Shown: positions 25,901 to 32,225 of the stretch, piece by piece
Layout of the letters: every line of letters begins with the position of its first letter
Numbering within the stretch: position 1 is the first letter of the stretch
From: Deltaproteobacteria bacterium
GTDB taxonomy: Bacteria; Desulfobacterota; Desulfobacteria; Desulfobacterales; C00003060
DNA: 33,832 nt
Reading direction: 5' to 3'
NCBI GenBank assembly: GCA_019307135.1
Contig: JAFDKF010000019.1
Coordinates: 1 to 33,832 of the forward strand
Translations under genes and position numbers: made by a program
The notes under the pieces: generated by a model
Seen by the model: the letters and a program-made list of their open reading frames with translations, nothing else
The model's database searches: none
What the model was told of the DNA's origin: nothing

Positions 25901-26065
25901 CTTGTCAAGCTGCCCCATTTTACCGCCAATAGCGGATGACCTCTCAATGAGGTAAACAAGAAATCCTGAATTGGCTACATCCAGAGCTGCCTGAATGCCC
26001 CCTATGCCGCCGCCCACGACTATAACAGCGCCAATGATGTTATGATGGTTATTGGTGCGATTCAT
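22991..26065 (-). CDS. Double HdrA-type FAD/iron-sulfur oxidoreductase
   Basis: 1024 residues. First FAD module: VIVVGGGIGGIQAALDVANS and the HdrA-specific FPTNDCSMCMLAPKM. An inserted 2x4Fe-4S region (CTACATCTAYCP; CKQCERVCGA) follows. At about 461 is VFVCHCGINIGG, and at about 600 a second FAD module (CLVVGGGVAGMTSALNLA). Both modules carry a C-x3-CC motif (YCSSVCC, YCSKVCC). The C-terminus (about 935-1000) is a bacterial-type ferredoxin with CRGCGLCVALCP and CKGCGVCAATCY. HdrA proteins bifurcate or confurcate electrons via FAD in heterodisulfide-reductase-like complexes. No HdrB/C is nearby. With the AOR and two ferredoxins upstream it probably forms a cytoplasmic aldehyde-linked electron-transfer complex (inference). 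Confidence 0.9.
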   Translation of the reverse strand: MNRTNNHHNIIGAVIVVGGGIGGIQAALDVANSGFLVYLIERSSAIGGKMGQLDKTFPTNDCSMCMLAPKMNECDRHPNIQILASTELQELEGEPGHFTATVIRRPRYVNPDKCTACATCTAYCPVIIKDPYNEGLSSTKALHIDYPQAIPAAFHVDPTACLFLTNRECKQCERVCGARAIDFDQQETSLKLEVGAVILAPGFEPFDPQIKGTYGYKCFPNVVTSMEFERILSATGPFQGHVRRPSDGREPKKIVWIQCVGSRDPSVGRGYCSSVCCMYAIKEAMLAKEHAPYELDTAIFYIDIRTHGKDFEKFYDRAGQEGIRFVKSRIDTIGQDHENKNLIIRYTDEASRRVEEAFDMVVLSVGLGTSVQIRDLSRKLGIALDHHNFASTSSFEPVNTSRPGIHVCGAFQGPKDIPQSVMEASASAAAACAALTSVRHTLTKVRAYPDERDVVGEEPRVGVFVCHCGINIGGVINVPEIAEYARALPHVAWASDELFACSADVQEKIKTLIKEHGLNRVVVASCSPTTHEPLFRETLREAGLNKYLFEMANIRDQCSWVHMHDPDGATEKVKDLVRMAVAKASLIQPLVEPTVSVTKSCLVVGGGVAGMTSALNLADQGYEVHLVERGNRFGGQARKLYRTWKGEKIQPYIAGLVKRTEEHTSIHVYLKSTVKAVSGFVGNFRSTVIDAEGNEQEVEHGATILAPGGEAYQPGEYLYNKDPNVYLALELDHDMFNNPDKFREVNTAVFIQCVGSREPARPYCSKVCCTHSIDSALKLKELNPDMDVYILYRDIRTYGGREDIYREARSKGIAFVRYRLEEKPRVEQQNGKLKVTVRDQVLQCNVEIEADILTLASAIIPSGDNDVLSKLYKVSMNQEGFLLEAHVKLRPVDFATDGIFLAGLAHYPKPIEETIAQAQAAAARAGALLSQDSIVTEGVIAQVNGDACRGCGLCVALCPFEALEIVETQNGRKARVIDVACKGCGVCAATCYRHAIDINAFTDRQIASQVKAFLGGPTVDMGTS

Positions 26066-26077
26066 ATGACAATTGGG

Positions 26078-26208
26078 GGATTGAGGAATTAAGGAATTAA
26101 GGGATTAAGGGATTGAGGAATTGAGGAATTGAGGGGTTATTCCTGAATTCCGTAACCGTTCACCGATATTTCTTTTCGTCAATCCCTAAATTCCTCAATC
26201 CCCAAATC
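26078..26208. repeat. 8-bp tandem array followed by its inverse
   Basis: Seven exact-length head-to-tail units of GRATTRAG fill 26078-26133. After about 55 bp the same units return on the opposite strand (CTAAATTC CTCAATCC) at about 26185-26208. The transcript of the ferredoxin-hdrA spacer would fold back on itself. There are no spacers, so it is not a CRISPR array. Confidence 0.8.
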
Positions 26209-26209
26209 T

Positions 26210-26584
26210 TCAGTCATCTACCAATTCCAATGCTCCTGAATTGCACCAGCGTACACAGGAAGGATTGGGAGGAATACCACAAAAGTCGCACTTTAGGGGA
26301 AAGCCGGTCTCAGCCTCTATGAAAAAGGATTTCTGTGGGCAGGAAGCCCGGCAGAGCAAACACATATCGTAAATGTGATCACCTATTTTTATGTCAAGCT
26401 TTGAGGTGCAGGCCGCATCTACAAAAGGACCGGCAATTACAGGGAAAAATACAGTCCCTTCATGAAAGACCCGGATTCTGGCCCTTCGAGGATTGGCTAT
26501 ACCGGTCACATGGTTTAGAGAACAGGCGATCTCACAATGCCTGCAACCAGTGCATTTGTTATGATCGATCTTTATCCTTGGCAT
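26210..26584 (-). CDS. 4Fe-4S electron-transfer subunit (BamC/AorA/HycB-like)
   Basis: 124 residues with four Cys groups: CTGCRHCEIACSLNH, a pair around AACTSKLD, MCLLCRASCP and CDFCGIPPNPSCVRWC, ending GALELVDD. This pattern fits the polyferredoxin subunits that accompany AOR-family tungsten enzymes, such as BamC and AorA. It carries electrons from the W-enzyme toward the HdrA flavoprotein that follows 144 nt downstream. It is soluble, with no signal peptide. Starts ATG 26584. Confidence 0.86.
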   Translation of the reverse strand: MPRIKIDHNKCTGCRHCEIACSLNHVTGIANPRRARIRVFHEGTVFFPVIAGPFVDAACTSKLDIKIGDHIYDMCLLCRASCPQKSFFIEAETGFPLKCDFCGIPPNPSCVRWCNSGALELVDD

Positions 26585-26678
26585 GGGTAATCCTTTGTAT
26601 CTATCCTCCGGGTCAAGAATCTCTCGCCCGCTCCCCTTGGTCGCTCGAGCCCGCAGAGATCACAGAGATCATTTTTTT

Positions 26679-26863
26679 GGCCTGATTTTTTGAGCAGGAA
26701 AAATCAGGCCAACAACTCAGCCCACCGACAGAGGCCAATGATAATATGAGTCCTGTAGTTCCTATCCTTATTTGGTTCAAGAAGAAAGCCATTAAGCGCC
26801 GATGAGTTACCGCGTTAGCCGATGACAGTTTGAGCAGATTTCCCCTCTCAGGAAATCTGCTCA
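26679..26863. repeat. Two strong hairpins in the AOR-ferredoxin spacer
   Basis: The spacer of 332 nt holds no gene. GGCCTGATTTTT (26679-26690) pairs with AAAAATCAGGCC (26699-26710), and TGAGCAGATTTCC (26831-26843) pairs with GGAAATCTGCTCA (26851-26863). Both contain a TGAGCAG motif. Flanking CAGAGATCACAGAG-type repeats lie at about 26653-26670, with complements at about 26873-26895. They may process the polycistronic RNA. Confidence 0.7.
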
Positions 26864-26916
26864 AAAACTCAGTGCCTCTGTGTGCTCTGTGAGAGACAAA
26901 AGGACCCCGTGATTAC

Positions 26917-28740
26917 TTACTGCCCTTCCAGTTCCAGCGCCTGCAACGTATCCGCACGAGGTTCGCCTGTCTCACTCCAGCCGCGAAGATCGTAGTACTT
27001 GGGAAGCATCTCCTCCAGCTTGCTGATCTGTCCCTGGGCCGGGCCGTCCTGGATCGGTTCTATAAGGAATCTCTCAGGCAGGGTGTCATGGGTATGGTCA
27101 AACCCGGCCCGCATATTGAATAACCTTTCCTGGTTCCAGATCCGCTCTCCGATTCTCAGGAGGTCATCAGCACGGTAGTCAGTACCGAGGCAGCTATTAA
27201 CCATGGGAACGAAGTTGTTAAACTTGAGCCCCATTAATGGCCAGTTGCAAAGACCAAGGGAATCCATGACAGCAGCCATATCCTGGTATCGTTTAACCAG
27301 TTCAGGTTTGCCCTCAGGCTCCCACGGATCCACTTCCTCGTGGACATTCAATACCTCTTCAATAAAGGTATAAGCATAAAGATGATGGGGCCCGTAATTG
27401 CATGTGGCAAAATGCAGACCCATGCCCTGTATGGACCTCGGGTCAAAAGGGGCCATGGGCAGTCCCTTGACGCCCATGAAGCGTTTCGACTGACCATATT
27501 CCTCAGCTAGGGCCAGTGCCCCTTTTCCTATTCTCTTGGCGTGACCCTTCTTTGTGGCTGTGAGTGTTAATGCTTGAAGGAGATCTTCCCCCTGACCAAA
27601 CCTTAGTTCAAGCTTCAGGGTGTCCCTGGAGGCGATTCCCTTTTCCACCAACTCCATCCCTGTAGCTAAAGTCCCACCCGTCGCGAGCGGATCGAGTCCC
27701 ATCTCCGCACAGATAATGCTGGCCATTCCAATCGTGGTCAGGTCCCGGATACCACAGTTCAGGCCAAGGGCTCCGATGGCGAGGTAAGTCGGCGCCATGC
27801 CTCTGCCTTTAAAAAAGGGGGTCGCCACATCCGTCTTCTTGAGACAGGCAATGGGGCAGGCAAAGCAGCCCCTGCTTCTCAAGGCAAAGGCATTGGACAG
27901 GGCCCCGGTTTCGATACCCTTTGATTCCGTGAAAGCAGCCGCCTGAAAATTCCTGTGAGGAAGTACTCCCTTTTGATAACAAAGGTCCACAAAAAAGGCC
28001 GATCCCCAGGTGGTCATGGATCGAGAGGTGAGGGGGGCACTGTTGAGCTTATTGGTCAGAGTTGTAACCAGCCGCACAAACCGATCACCGTCTGCTACGG
28101 AGAGGGAATGGTTTCCTTTAACGGCGATAGCTTTAAGGTTCTTGGAGCCCATGACCGCGCCAATACCAGCACCCCCAACGGATAGAAACCCGTCATTGAT
28201 GATGTTCGCCAAAGGAACCAGTTTCTCACCAGCCGGACCGATAGATACCAGGTATGTTTCCCGAGCCGCCCACTTATCGTCGAGATTCTTCTTGAATACG
28301 TCCTCTGTTTCCGAGGTAATGCGGCCCCAATATTCGAGGGCTGGCCGGACATTGATTTTATCGTCCAGGATGGAGAGGATAACAGGGGATTCAGCCCTGC
28401 CTTCAACGATGATCATATCAAATCCTGCAAACTTCAGCTCTGCCCCAAAGTGCCCCCGCATCTTGGCACAGGCAACGGTCCCGGACAGAGCGCTTTTTGT
28501 AACGACGTTACATGAAGCCCCGGTCACGGCACCCGTACCCACCAGCGGGCCAGAAACAAAGATCAACTTGTTTTCCGGCCCGAGTGGGTCTGTTTGTGGA
28601 TCTACTTCGTCTGAGTAGACCTTTACCCCGAGCCCCCGTCCGCCCAAGAACTTGTCGAGCAGTTTAGGGTCAATTTCTTCAACCCGGTGTTTGCCTTCGG
28701 TCAGATTGACCCGAAGGCAACGACCAGTCCATCCGTACAT
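26917..28740 (-). CDS. Tungsten-dependent aldehyde:ferredoxin oxidoreductase
   Basis: 607 residues, the usual AOR length. The N-terminal domain has YGWTGRCLRVNLTEG and FLGGRGLGVKVY, followed by GPLVGTGAVTGASCNVVTKS and KFAGFDMIIVEG. The 4Fe-4S ligands are C-x2-C-x3-C in GCFACPIACLKK (about 291-298) and the distal NSCLGTDY (about 515). The C-terminal AGFDHTHDTLPERF is the AOR cofactor/substrate motif. The enzyme oxidises aldehydes to acids, or reduces acids, with ferredoxin, using W-bis-tungstopterin in the cytoplasm. The substrate is unknown. It is followed by its Fe-S partner and HdrA. Translation starts at the second of two duplicated ribosome-site/ATG units. Confidence 0.94.
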   Translation of the reverse strand: MYGWTGRCLRVNLTEGKHRVEEIDPKLLDKFLGGRGLGVKVYSDEVDPQTDPLGPENKLIFVSGPLVGTGAVTGASCNVVTKSALSGTVACAKMRGHFGAELKFAGFDMIIVEGRAESPVILSILDDKINVRPALEYWGRITSETEDVFKKNLDDKWAARETYLVSIGPAGEKLVPLANIINDGFLSVGGAGIGAVMGSKNLKAIAVKGNHSLSVADGDRFVRLVTTLTNKLNSAPLTSRSMTTWGSAFFVDLCYQKGVLPHRNFQAAAFTESKGIETGALSNAFALRSRGCFACPIACLKKTDVATPFFKGRGMAPTYLAIGALGLNCGIRDLTTIGMASIICAEMGLDPLATGGTLATGMELVEKGIASRDTLKLELRFGQGEDLLQALTLTATKKGHAKRIGKGALALAEEYGQSKRFMGVKGLPMAPFDPRSIQGMGLHFATCNYGPHHLYAYTFIEEVLNVHEEVDPWEPEGKPELVKRYQDMAAVMDSLGLCNWPLMGLKFNNFVPMVNSCLGTDYRADDLLRIGERIWNQERLFNMRAGFDHTHDTLPERFLIEPIQDGPAQGQISKLEEMLPKYYDLRGWSETGEPRADTLQALELEGQ

Positions 28741-28773
28741 AAAATTACCTCACTACATAAAATAACCTCACTA
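28738..28773 (-). promoter_or_regulatory. Duplicated ribosome site with an ATG-TAG start-stop unit before AOR
   Basis: An 18-bp unit of the form GTAGTGAGGTDATTTTAT is tandemly duplicated. Both copies place GAGG 7 nt before an ATG. The upstream ATG (28758-28756) is followed at once by TAG (28755-28753); the downstream ATG is the AOR start. The first unit is therefore a minimal start-stop ORF that could capture ribosomes and tune AOR translation. Confidence 0.6.
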
Positions 28774-28879
28774 CGTTCGGTCATTTTATATATCGCGACT
28801 TCGTCGCTCAAATTTGGTATTGACTCTTGCCATTGAGCAACAGCCCTTATTCATGGGAATTCTCGGTGAAAATCACTAT

Positions 28880-29012
28880 GAGATTGCTTCGTCGCTGTCG
28901 CTCCTCGCAATGACATTACAAAAATGGTTTTGTCATTGCGCGGAGCGAAGCGAAGCAATCTCCTCGTTAATGGCTCACGGATTGCTTTGTCGCTTCGCTC
29001 CGCGCAATGACG
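28880..29012. repeat. Palindromic GAGATTGCTTCG / CATTGCG repeat, two and a half copies
   Basis: 28880-28962 is a long inverted repeat starting GAGATTGCTTCGTCGCTG and ending AAGCGAAGCAATCTC. A third arm in the first orientation lies at 28979-29012. It forms a strong hairpin. It is a dispersed non-coding element; the roughly 460-nt spacer between AOR and the small ferredoxin gene has no ORF. Confidence 0.75.
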
Positions 29013-29053
29013 AAAAGAAATACCTGTGAACGGTTACCTGATTTCTTACGGGT

Positions 29054-29122
29054 CTAAAAAATCCCCCTAAATCCCCCTTTAGAAAAGGGGGACTTTTTAG
29101 GCTCCCCCTTTCCTAAAGGGGG
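29054..29122. repeat. CCCCCTTT/AAAGGGGG hairpin pair
   Basis: CTAAAAA ... TTTTTAG (29054-29060 with 29094-29100) encloses CCCCCTTT-AGA-AAAGGGGG (29073-29091). A second hairpin CCCCCTTT-CCT-AAAGGGGG follows at 29104-29122. It is the same family as 11967-12017. Confidence 0.7.
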
Positions 29123-29201
29123 CCCGGGGAAATTTTATACCACAAAGAGCTTTAAAGTGGTATTAATAAAAGTTTGGCAATGCACCCCAAATGACCAGAT
29201 C

Positions 29202-29411
29202 CTAGGCTGCTCCTTTGAGCCACTCCACCGTCTTTTCTTTCAGGGCCTGATCGTAGCTAAAGAGCACGCACGCCGTGCGGCAGCATCCACAGCCAATACA
29301 TTTCTCAGTATCCACATATATGGAGCCCTGCTGATCTATGATCGCATGCACAGCACATACAGGCTCGGCAAAACAGGACTTGCAGTTGTGTTTACAGATA
29401 ATATTTAACAT
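29202..29411 (-). CDS. Small 2x4Fe-4S ferredoxin-like protein
   Basis: 69 residues from ATG 29411, chosen because GGGAGG sits about 5 nt upstream; a longer frame to 29438 lacks this. First cysteine group: C-x3-C-x2-C-x5-C in ICKHNCKSCFAEPVCAVHAI. Second: CIGCGCCRTACV. Likely a cytoplasmic electron carrier. It lies between the GltB-like gene and the AOR gene on the same strand, so it may serve either one. Confidence 0.85.
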   Translation of the reverse strand: MLNIICKHNCKSCFAEPVCAVHAIIDQQGSIYVDTEKCIGCGCCRTACVLFSYDQALKEKTVEWLKGAA

Positions 29412-29517
29412 AATATCCTCCCTCGTCCGTAGTTGCAAGATTCGTCTTTTTTCTCGCAGAAAATATATTTTTTATCTCACCGCCCGCTTCGCTTGAGACG
29501 CTGAGGAATATTTTTTG

Positions 29518-31083
29518 CTAGCCCAAGATCTTTTCCACCTCTTCAGCATCACTTTCCATGACATAGACGATACCGGATACTTCTGCTGCATCCCGGGTAA
29601 GGGCTACCAGGTCATTGCGATCAATGTACTGAAGGGCAAACTTTCGAGCACCTGCCATGAGCTGCTGGAGTCCCTGCTTCATTCTGTCGATATAAGAATA
29701 CATGCCGATGGCCCCTGGAGGGAGTTTCCCAAAATCCTTTCCGAATCGGTCTTTGAGCTCCGCACCCACAGCAAACAGCCTCACGTATCCCTCGCTTGGC
29801 TCTTCCCCTTCATCTTCCATCTTTTGTTTCATCAGCTGGCCATGGGTCTTGCCCACCATGGCTGCAGTCAACACGGCCCTTCCGAGACAAATCGCCTTCA
29901 CGTAAGGGGCTCCCAGGGCAATGGCCTTAAATATATGGTCTTCAAGGGAAAGTCCGCCTGCGATGGCAATAGGTGGAATATAGGCTCCTTTGGCCTTCAG
30001 CTTTTCGCACATCTGATAGGCCAGACACTCCAGTTGAACGGTGGGGATGCCCCATTCATTCATCATGCGCCAGGGGCTCATCCCTGTGCCTCCGCCAGCC
30101 CCGTCTATGGTCAAAAGATCGATCTTGGCATCTGAAGAATACTTGATCGCCCGGGCAAGATCAGCAGGCCGATATGCCCCTGTCTTCAGGGTAACGTATT
30201 TCGCGCCCAGGCCCCTGAGGTGCTCAACTGATTTGTGGAAGGCATCTTCATCGACCATGCCCAAACGGGAATGGCGCTCAAATTCCGTAATGCCACCGGT
30301 CTTAAATGCCTCTTGGACAGCAGGATTCGTAGGATCCGGAAGCACGATGTAGCCACGTTCCTTCAACTGAAGGGCACGCTCTATGGAAGGGAGCTTCACC
30401 TCACCTCCAATGTCTTTTGCACCCTGGCCCCACTTCAGTTCAAAAATCTCAACACCCAGCTTTTCAATCACGTACTCCGGTACGCCCAGTTTGGTATCTT
30501 CCACATTGGCCTGGACGATGATCCCGCCTGTGCCGTCATACCATTCCTTATAGGCATTGACCCTACGTTCCATCTCAGGGGATCTGGATATTCTTCCGTT
30601 ACTGAATTCCGCCTGTGGGTCCATACCGCAGATGTTTTCGCCCGCTACCACGATCACTCCGGATATGGCTGCACCAACAGCCACTTCTGTCCAGTTGATC
30701 CGGGCAATATCAGTAGACCCGACCGCACCTGTAAACACCGGAAAGTTCAGCTTGATGCTTCCGTCAGCACCGAGTGCCGTGGTGGTGTCCACAGCCGGAA
30801 AGGTGGACTTGTCCGGATCGGCCTCCACCCCCACGGCTCCAACTGCCGTGCCCTGAATATTGAAATGGGAAAAGTCCACAGGGTAATCCTTTTCAGAGCC
30901 GGCTGTAATTTTTCCAAAGGGGATCGGATAGATGACCTCTCTCCCTTTGAGTGCCGAACGCCCGATTTCACATGGCCCTTCACACCCGTCCACACATGTC
31001 ACACAGATGCCGGAGATGGGTGCAGGGTCCACCCTGGTAGTCGTTAAGGTGGCTGCACTTCGATTCGGTTTGCTAAATGACAT
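29518..31083 (-). CDS. GltB-like FMN-binding protein (glutamate synthase-related)
   Basis: 521 residues from ATG 31083 (AAGGAGG upstream). It matches the central FMN domain of glutamate synthase: IELFELKWGQGAKD-type stretch (here VEIFELKWGQGAKDIGGEVK), AKIDLLTIDGAGGGTGMSPW and IAIAGGLSLEDHIFKAIALG. It has no N-terminal glutaminase domain and lacks the canonical GltB Fe-S cysteines after the FMN site. Instead an N-terminal motif CVTCVDGCEGPCEIG (C-x2-C-x3-C-x3-C, about residues 26-37) could hold a cluster. Related stand-alone proteins occur in archaea and anaerobic bacteria; true GOGAT activity is uncertain. A terminator/ANTAR-type leader precedes it. The next genes are a ferredoxin and AOR. 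Confidence 0.85.
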   Translation of the reverse strand: MSFSKPNRSAATLTTTRVDPAPISGICVTCVDGCEGPCEIGRSALKGREVIYPIPFGKITAGSEKDYPVDFSHFNIQGTAVGAVGVEADPDKSTFPAVDTTTALGADGSIKLNFPVFTGAVGSTDIARINWTEVAVGAAISGVIVVAGENICGMDPQAEFSNGRISRSPEMERRVNAYKEWYDGTGGIIVQANVEDTKLGVPEYVIEKLGVEIFELKWGQGAKDIGGEVKLPSIERALQLKERGYIVLPDPTNPAVQEAFKTGGITEFERHSRLGMVDEDAFHKSVEHLRGLGAKYVTLKTGAYRPADLARAIKYSSDAKIDLLTIDGAGGGTGMSPWRMMNEWGIPTVQLECLAYQMCEKLKAKGAYIPPIAIAGGLSLEDHIFKAIALGAPYVKAICLGRAVLTAAMVGKTHGQLMKQKMEDEGEEPSEGYVRLFAVGAELKDRFGKDFGKLPPGAIGMYSYIDRMKQGLQQLMAGARKFALQYIDRNDLVALTRDAAEVSGIVYVMESDAEEVEKILG

Positions 31084-31114
31084 ACCCAATTCCTCCTTCG
31101 CTCATTTTTTTGAC

Positions 31115-31191
31115 AAAAAAAAGCCCAACTATCCACATGGGACAATTGGACATCGCTGTCGCTGTTCGAGAGACACGTCGTTGTATCTCTC
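31115..31191 (-). promoter_or_regulatory. ANTAR-type two-hairpin leader overlapping an intrinsic terminator
   Basis: Minus strand. P1 at 31191-31168 has a 9-bp stem (GAGAGATAC / GTGTCTCTC) and hexaloop AACGAC. P2 at 31160-31149 has GAC / GTC and hexaloop AGCGAT. Both loops have A at position 1 and G at position 4, the ANTAR recognition signature. The terminator stem GTCCAATTGTCC / GGATAGTTGGGC (31151-31140 with 31134-31123, some G-U pairs) is followed by eight U (31122-31115). Its 5' arm begins with the GTC that closes P2, so the two cannot coexist. The GAF-ANTAR gene is immediately upstream. Confidence 0.75.
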
Positions 31192-31203
31192 AAACCAAAA
31201 TGA

Positions 31204-31233
31204 AGTTTACTAAAAAAAGCATTCCTCTGTCAA
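31204..31233 (-). promoter_or_regulatory. Probable promoter of the GltB-like gene
   Basis: TTGACA (31233-31228), 18-bp spacer and TAAACT (31209-31204) on the minus strand, just upstream of the two-hairpin leader. The -10 is imperfect, but the position gives a transcript that begins right before hairpin P1. Confidence 0.5.
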
Positions 31234-31331
31234 GAGCTTTGTAAGGTTTGTGAGCATTCACCGCAGAGATCGCTGAGAACGCAGAGATGACAAAATGCTT
31301 AAAAATGGCCTACTTAGCTTAGTTCTTGGTA

Positions 31332-31450
31332 TCTTCTCAATAACTTCGGGTAATACACCTGGATTCCCGCCTTCGCGGGAATGACGAATGTAATAAATCC
31401 CCCGTCATGCCCGCGAAAGCGGGCATCCAGCAAACTGGCTGAAGTTACAG
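31332..31450. repeat. Element with GTAACTTC-type ends and an internal CCCGC palindrome
   Basis: A left end CTTCTCAATAACTTCGGG (about 31334-31351) and a right end CTGAAGTTACAG resemble the ends of the phoB-leader element. Inside, GGATTCCCGCCTTCGCGGGA (from 31361) and its inverse ending GCGGGCATCC (to 31428) form a long hairpin. Lies in the spacer between the GAF-ANTAR gene and the GltB-like leader. Confidence 0.55.
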
Positions 31451-31527
31451 TTCTTGTTTAAAAGGAATGCTTTCTTTGCGAGCTTTGCGCTCTGCGGTCA
31501 ACGGTTACTCAGGTTTCATACTTGTGC

Positions 31528-32223
31528 CTATATTTCCTCGGTCAACACAATCGCTTCTGAGATTTCCCTCATCGACTTTCGCGTGTCCATGCTTCGCTTT
31601 TGAATCCACCGATAGGCATCCGCTCCGGACAGGCCACGCTGCGTCATTAATACGTCTTTGGCACGTTCGACAAGCTTTCTTGATTCCAGCTCCTCCTGAA
31701 TCACCCTGGTTTTTACCAACAATTCGGTATTCTCTATGGCCACGGCCGCCTCGTTGGCCACGGTGATCAAGACATTTTTTTCGGTTTCCGTGAATTCATG
31801 GGGACATGACGTGTAGCAGTTAATCACTCCAACAACCCTGTCTTTGACCACCATGGGCACGCTCAGCATAGAAACAAGGCCCTCTTTCAAGGCAAGTTCT
31901 TTTTCCTTGTACTCAGGCTCTTCCAGTACATTCAGAACCGACCTGGGCTTCCAAGTCAAAGCAACATGGCCCACTATCCCCTCCCCGATTTTCAGCGAGC
32001 GCTCCTTCAGATAATCCTCGCTCATACTCTGGGTGGCGCGCAGTTTTAGGGCATTATCGTTGTCATCCAGAAGCCAGAGGGAGCAAATCTTGGAGCGCAT
32101 AGTCTCGGCTGTAACCGTGACCACCAGCCGGAGGATGTCCTCAATGTACCGGTCAGAGGTGATCGCCCTGCTGATCTTGGTCAGAGCCTGAATATGCCTT
32201 TCAAAGGTTTGTTCTTCCCGCAT
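31528..32223 (-). CDS. GAF-ANTAR transcription antiterminator
   Basis: 231 residues. The N-terminal GAF domain (about 10-165) has GIVGHVALTWKPRSVLNV and LVSMLSVPMVVKDRVVGVIN. A helix at about 165-185 leads to a C-terminal ANTAR domain with KLVERAKDVLMTQRGLSGAD and AYRWIQKRSMDTRKSM. ANTAR proteins bind paired RNA hairpins and prevent formation of terminators. GAF probably senses a small metabolite or redox state. It begins 2 nt after the purF stop, so it is in the purF operon. The matching target leader lies before the next gene downstream (31115-31191). Confidence 0.92.
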   Translation of the reverse strand: MREEQTFERHIQALTKISRAITSDRYIEDILRLVVTVTAETMRSKICSLWLLDDNDNALKLRATQSMSEDYLKERSLKIGEGIVGHVALTWKPRSVLNVLEEPEYKEKELALKEGLVSMLSVPMVVKDRVVGVINCYTSCPHEFTETEKNVLITVANEAAVAIENTELLVKTRVIQEELESRKLVERAKDVLMTQRGLSGADAYRWIQKRSMDTRKSMREISEAIVLTEEI

Positions 32224-32225
32224 AC

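Noticed and set aside
26078..26133. CRISPR-like regular array
   Set aside because: The 8-bp units are contiguous with no spacers; the same holds for the 9-bp array at 33623-33703. Simple tandem repeats.
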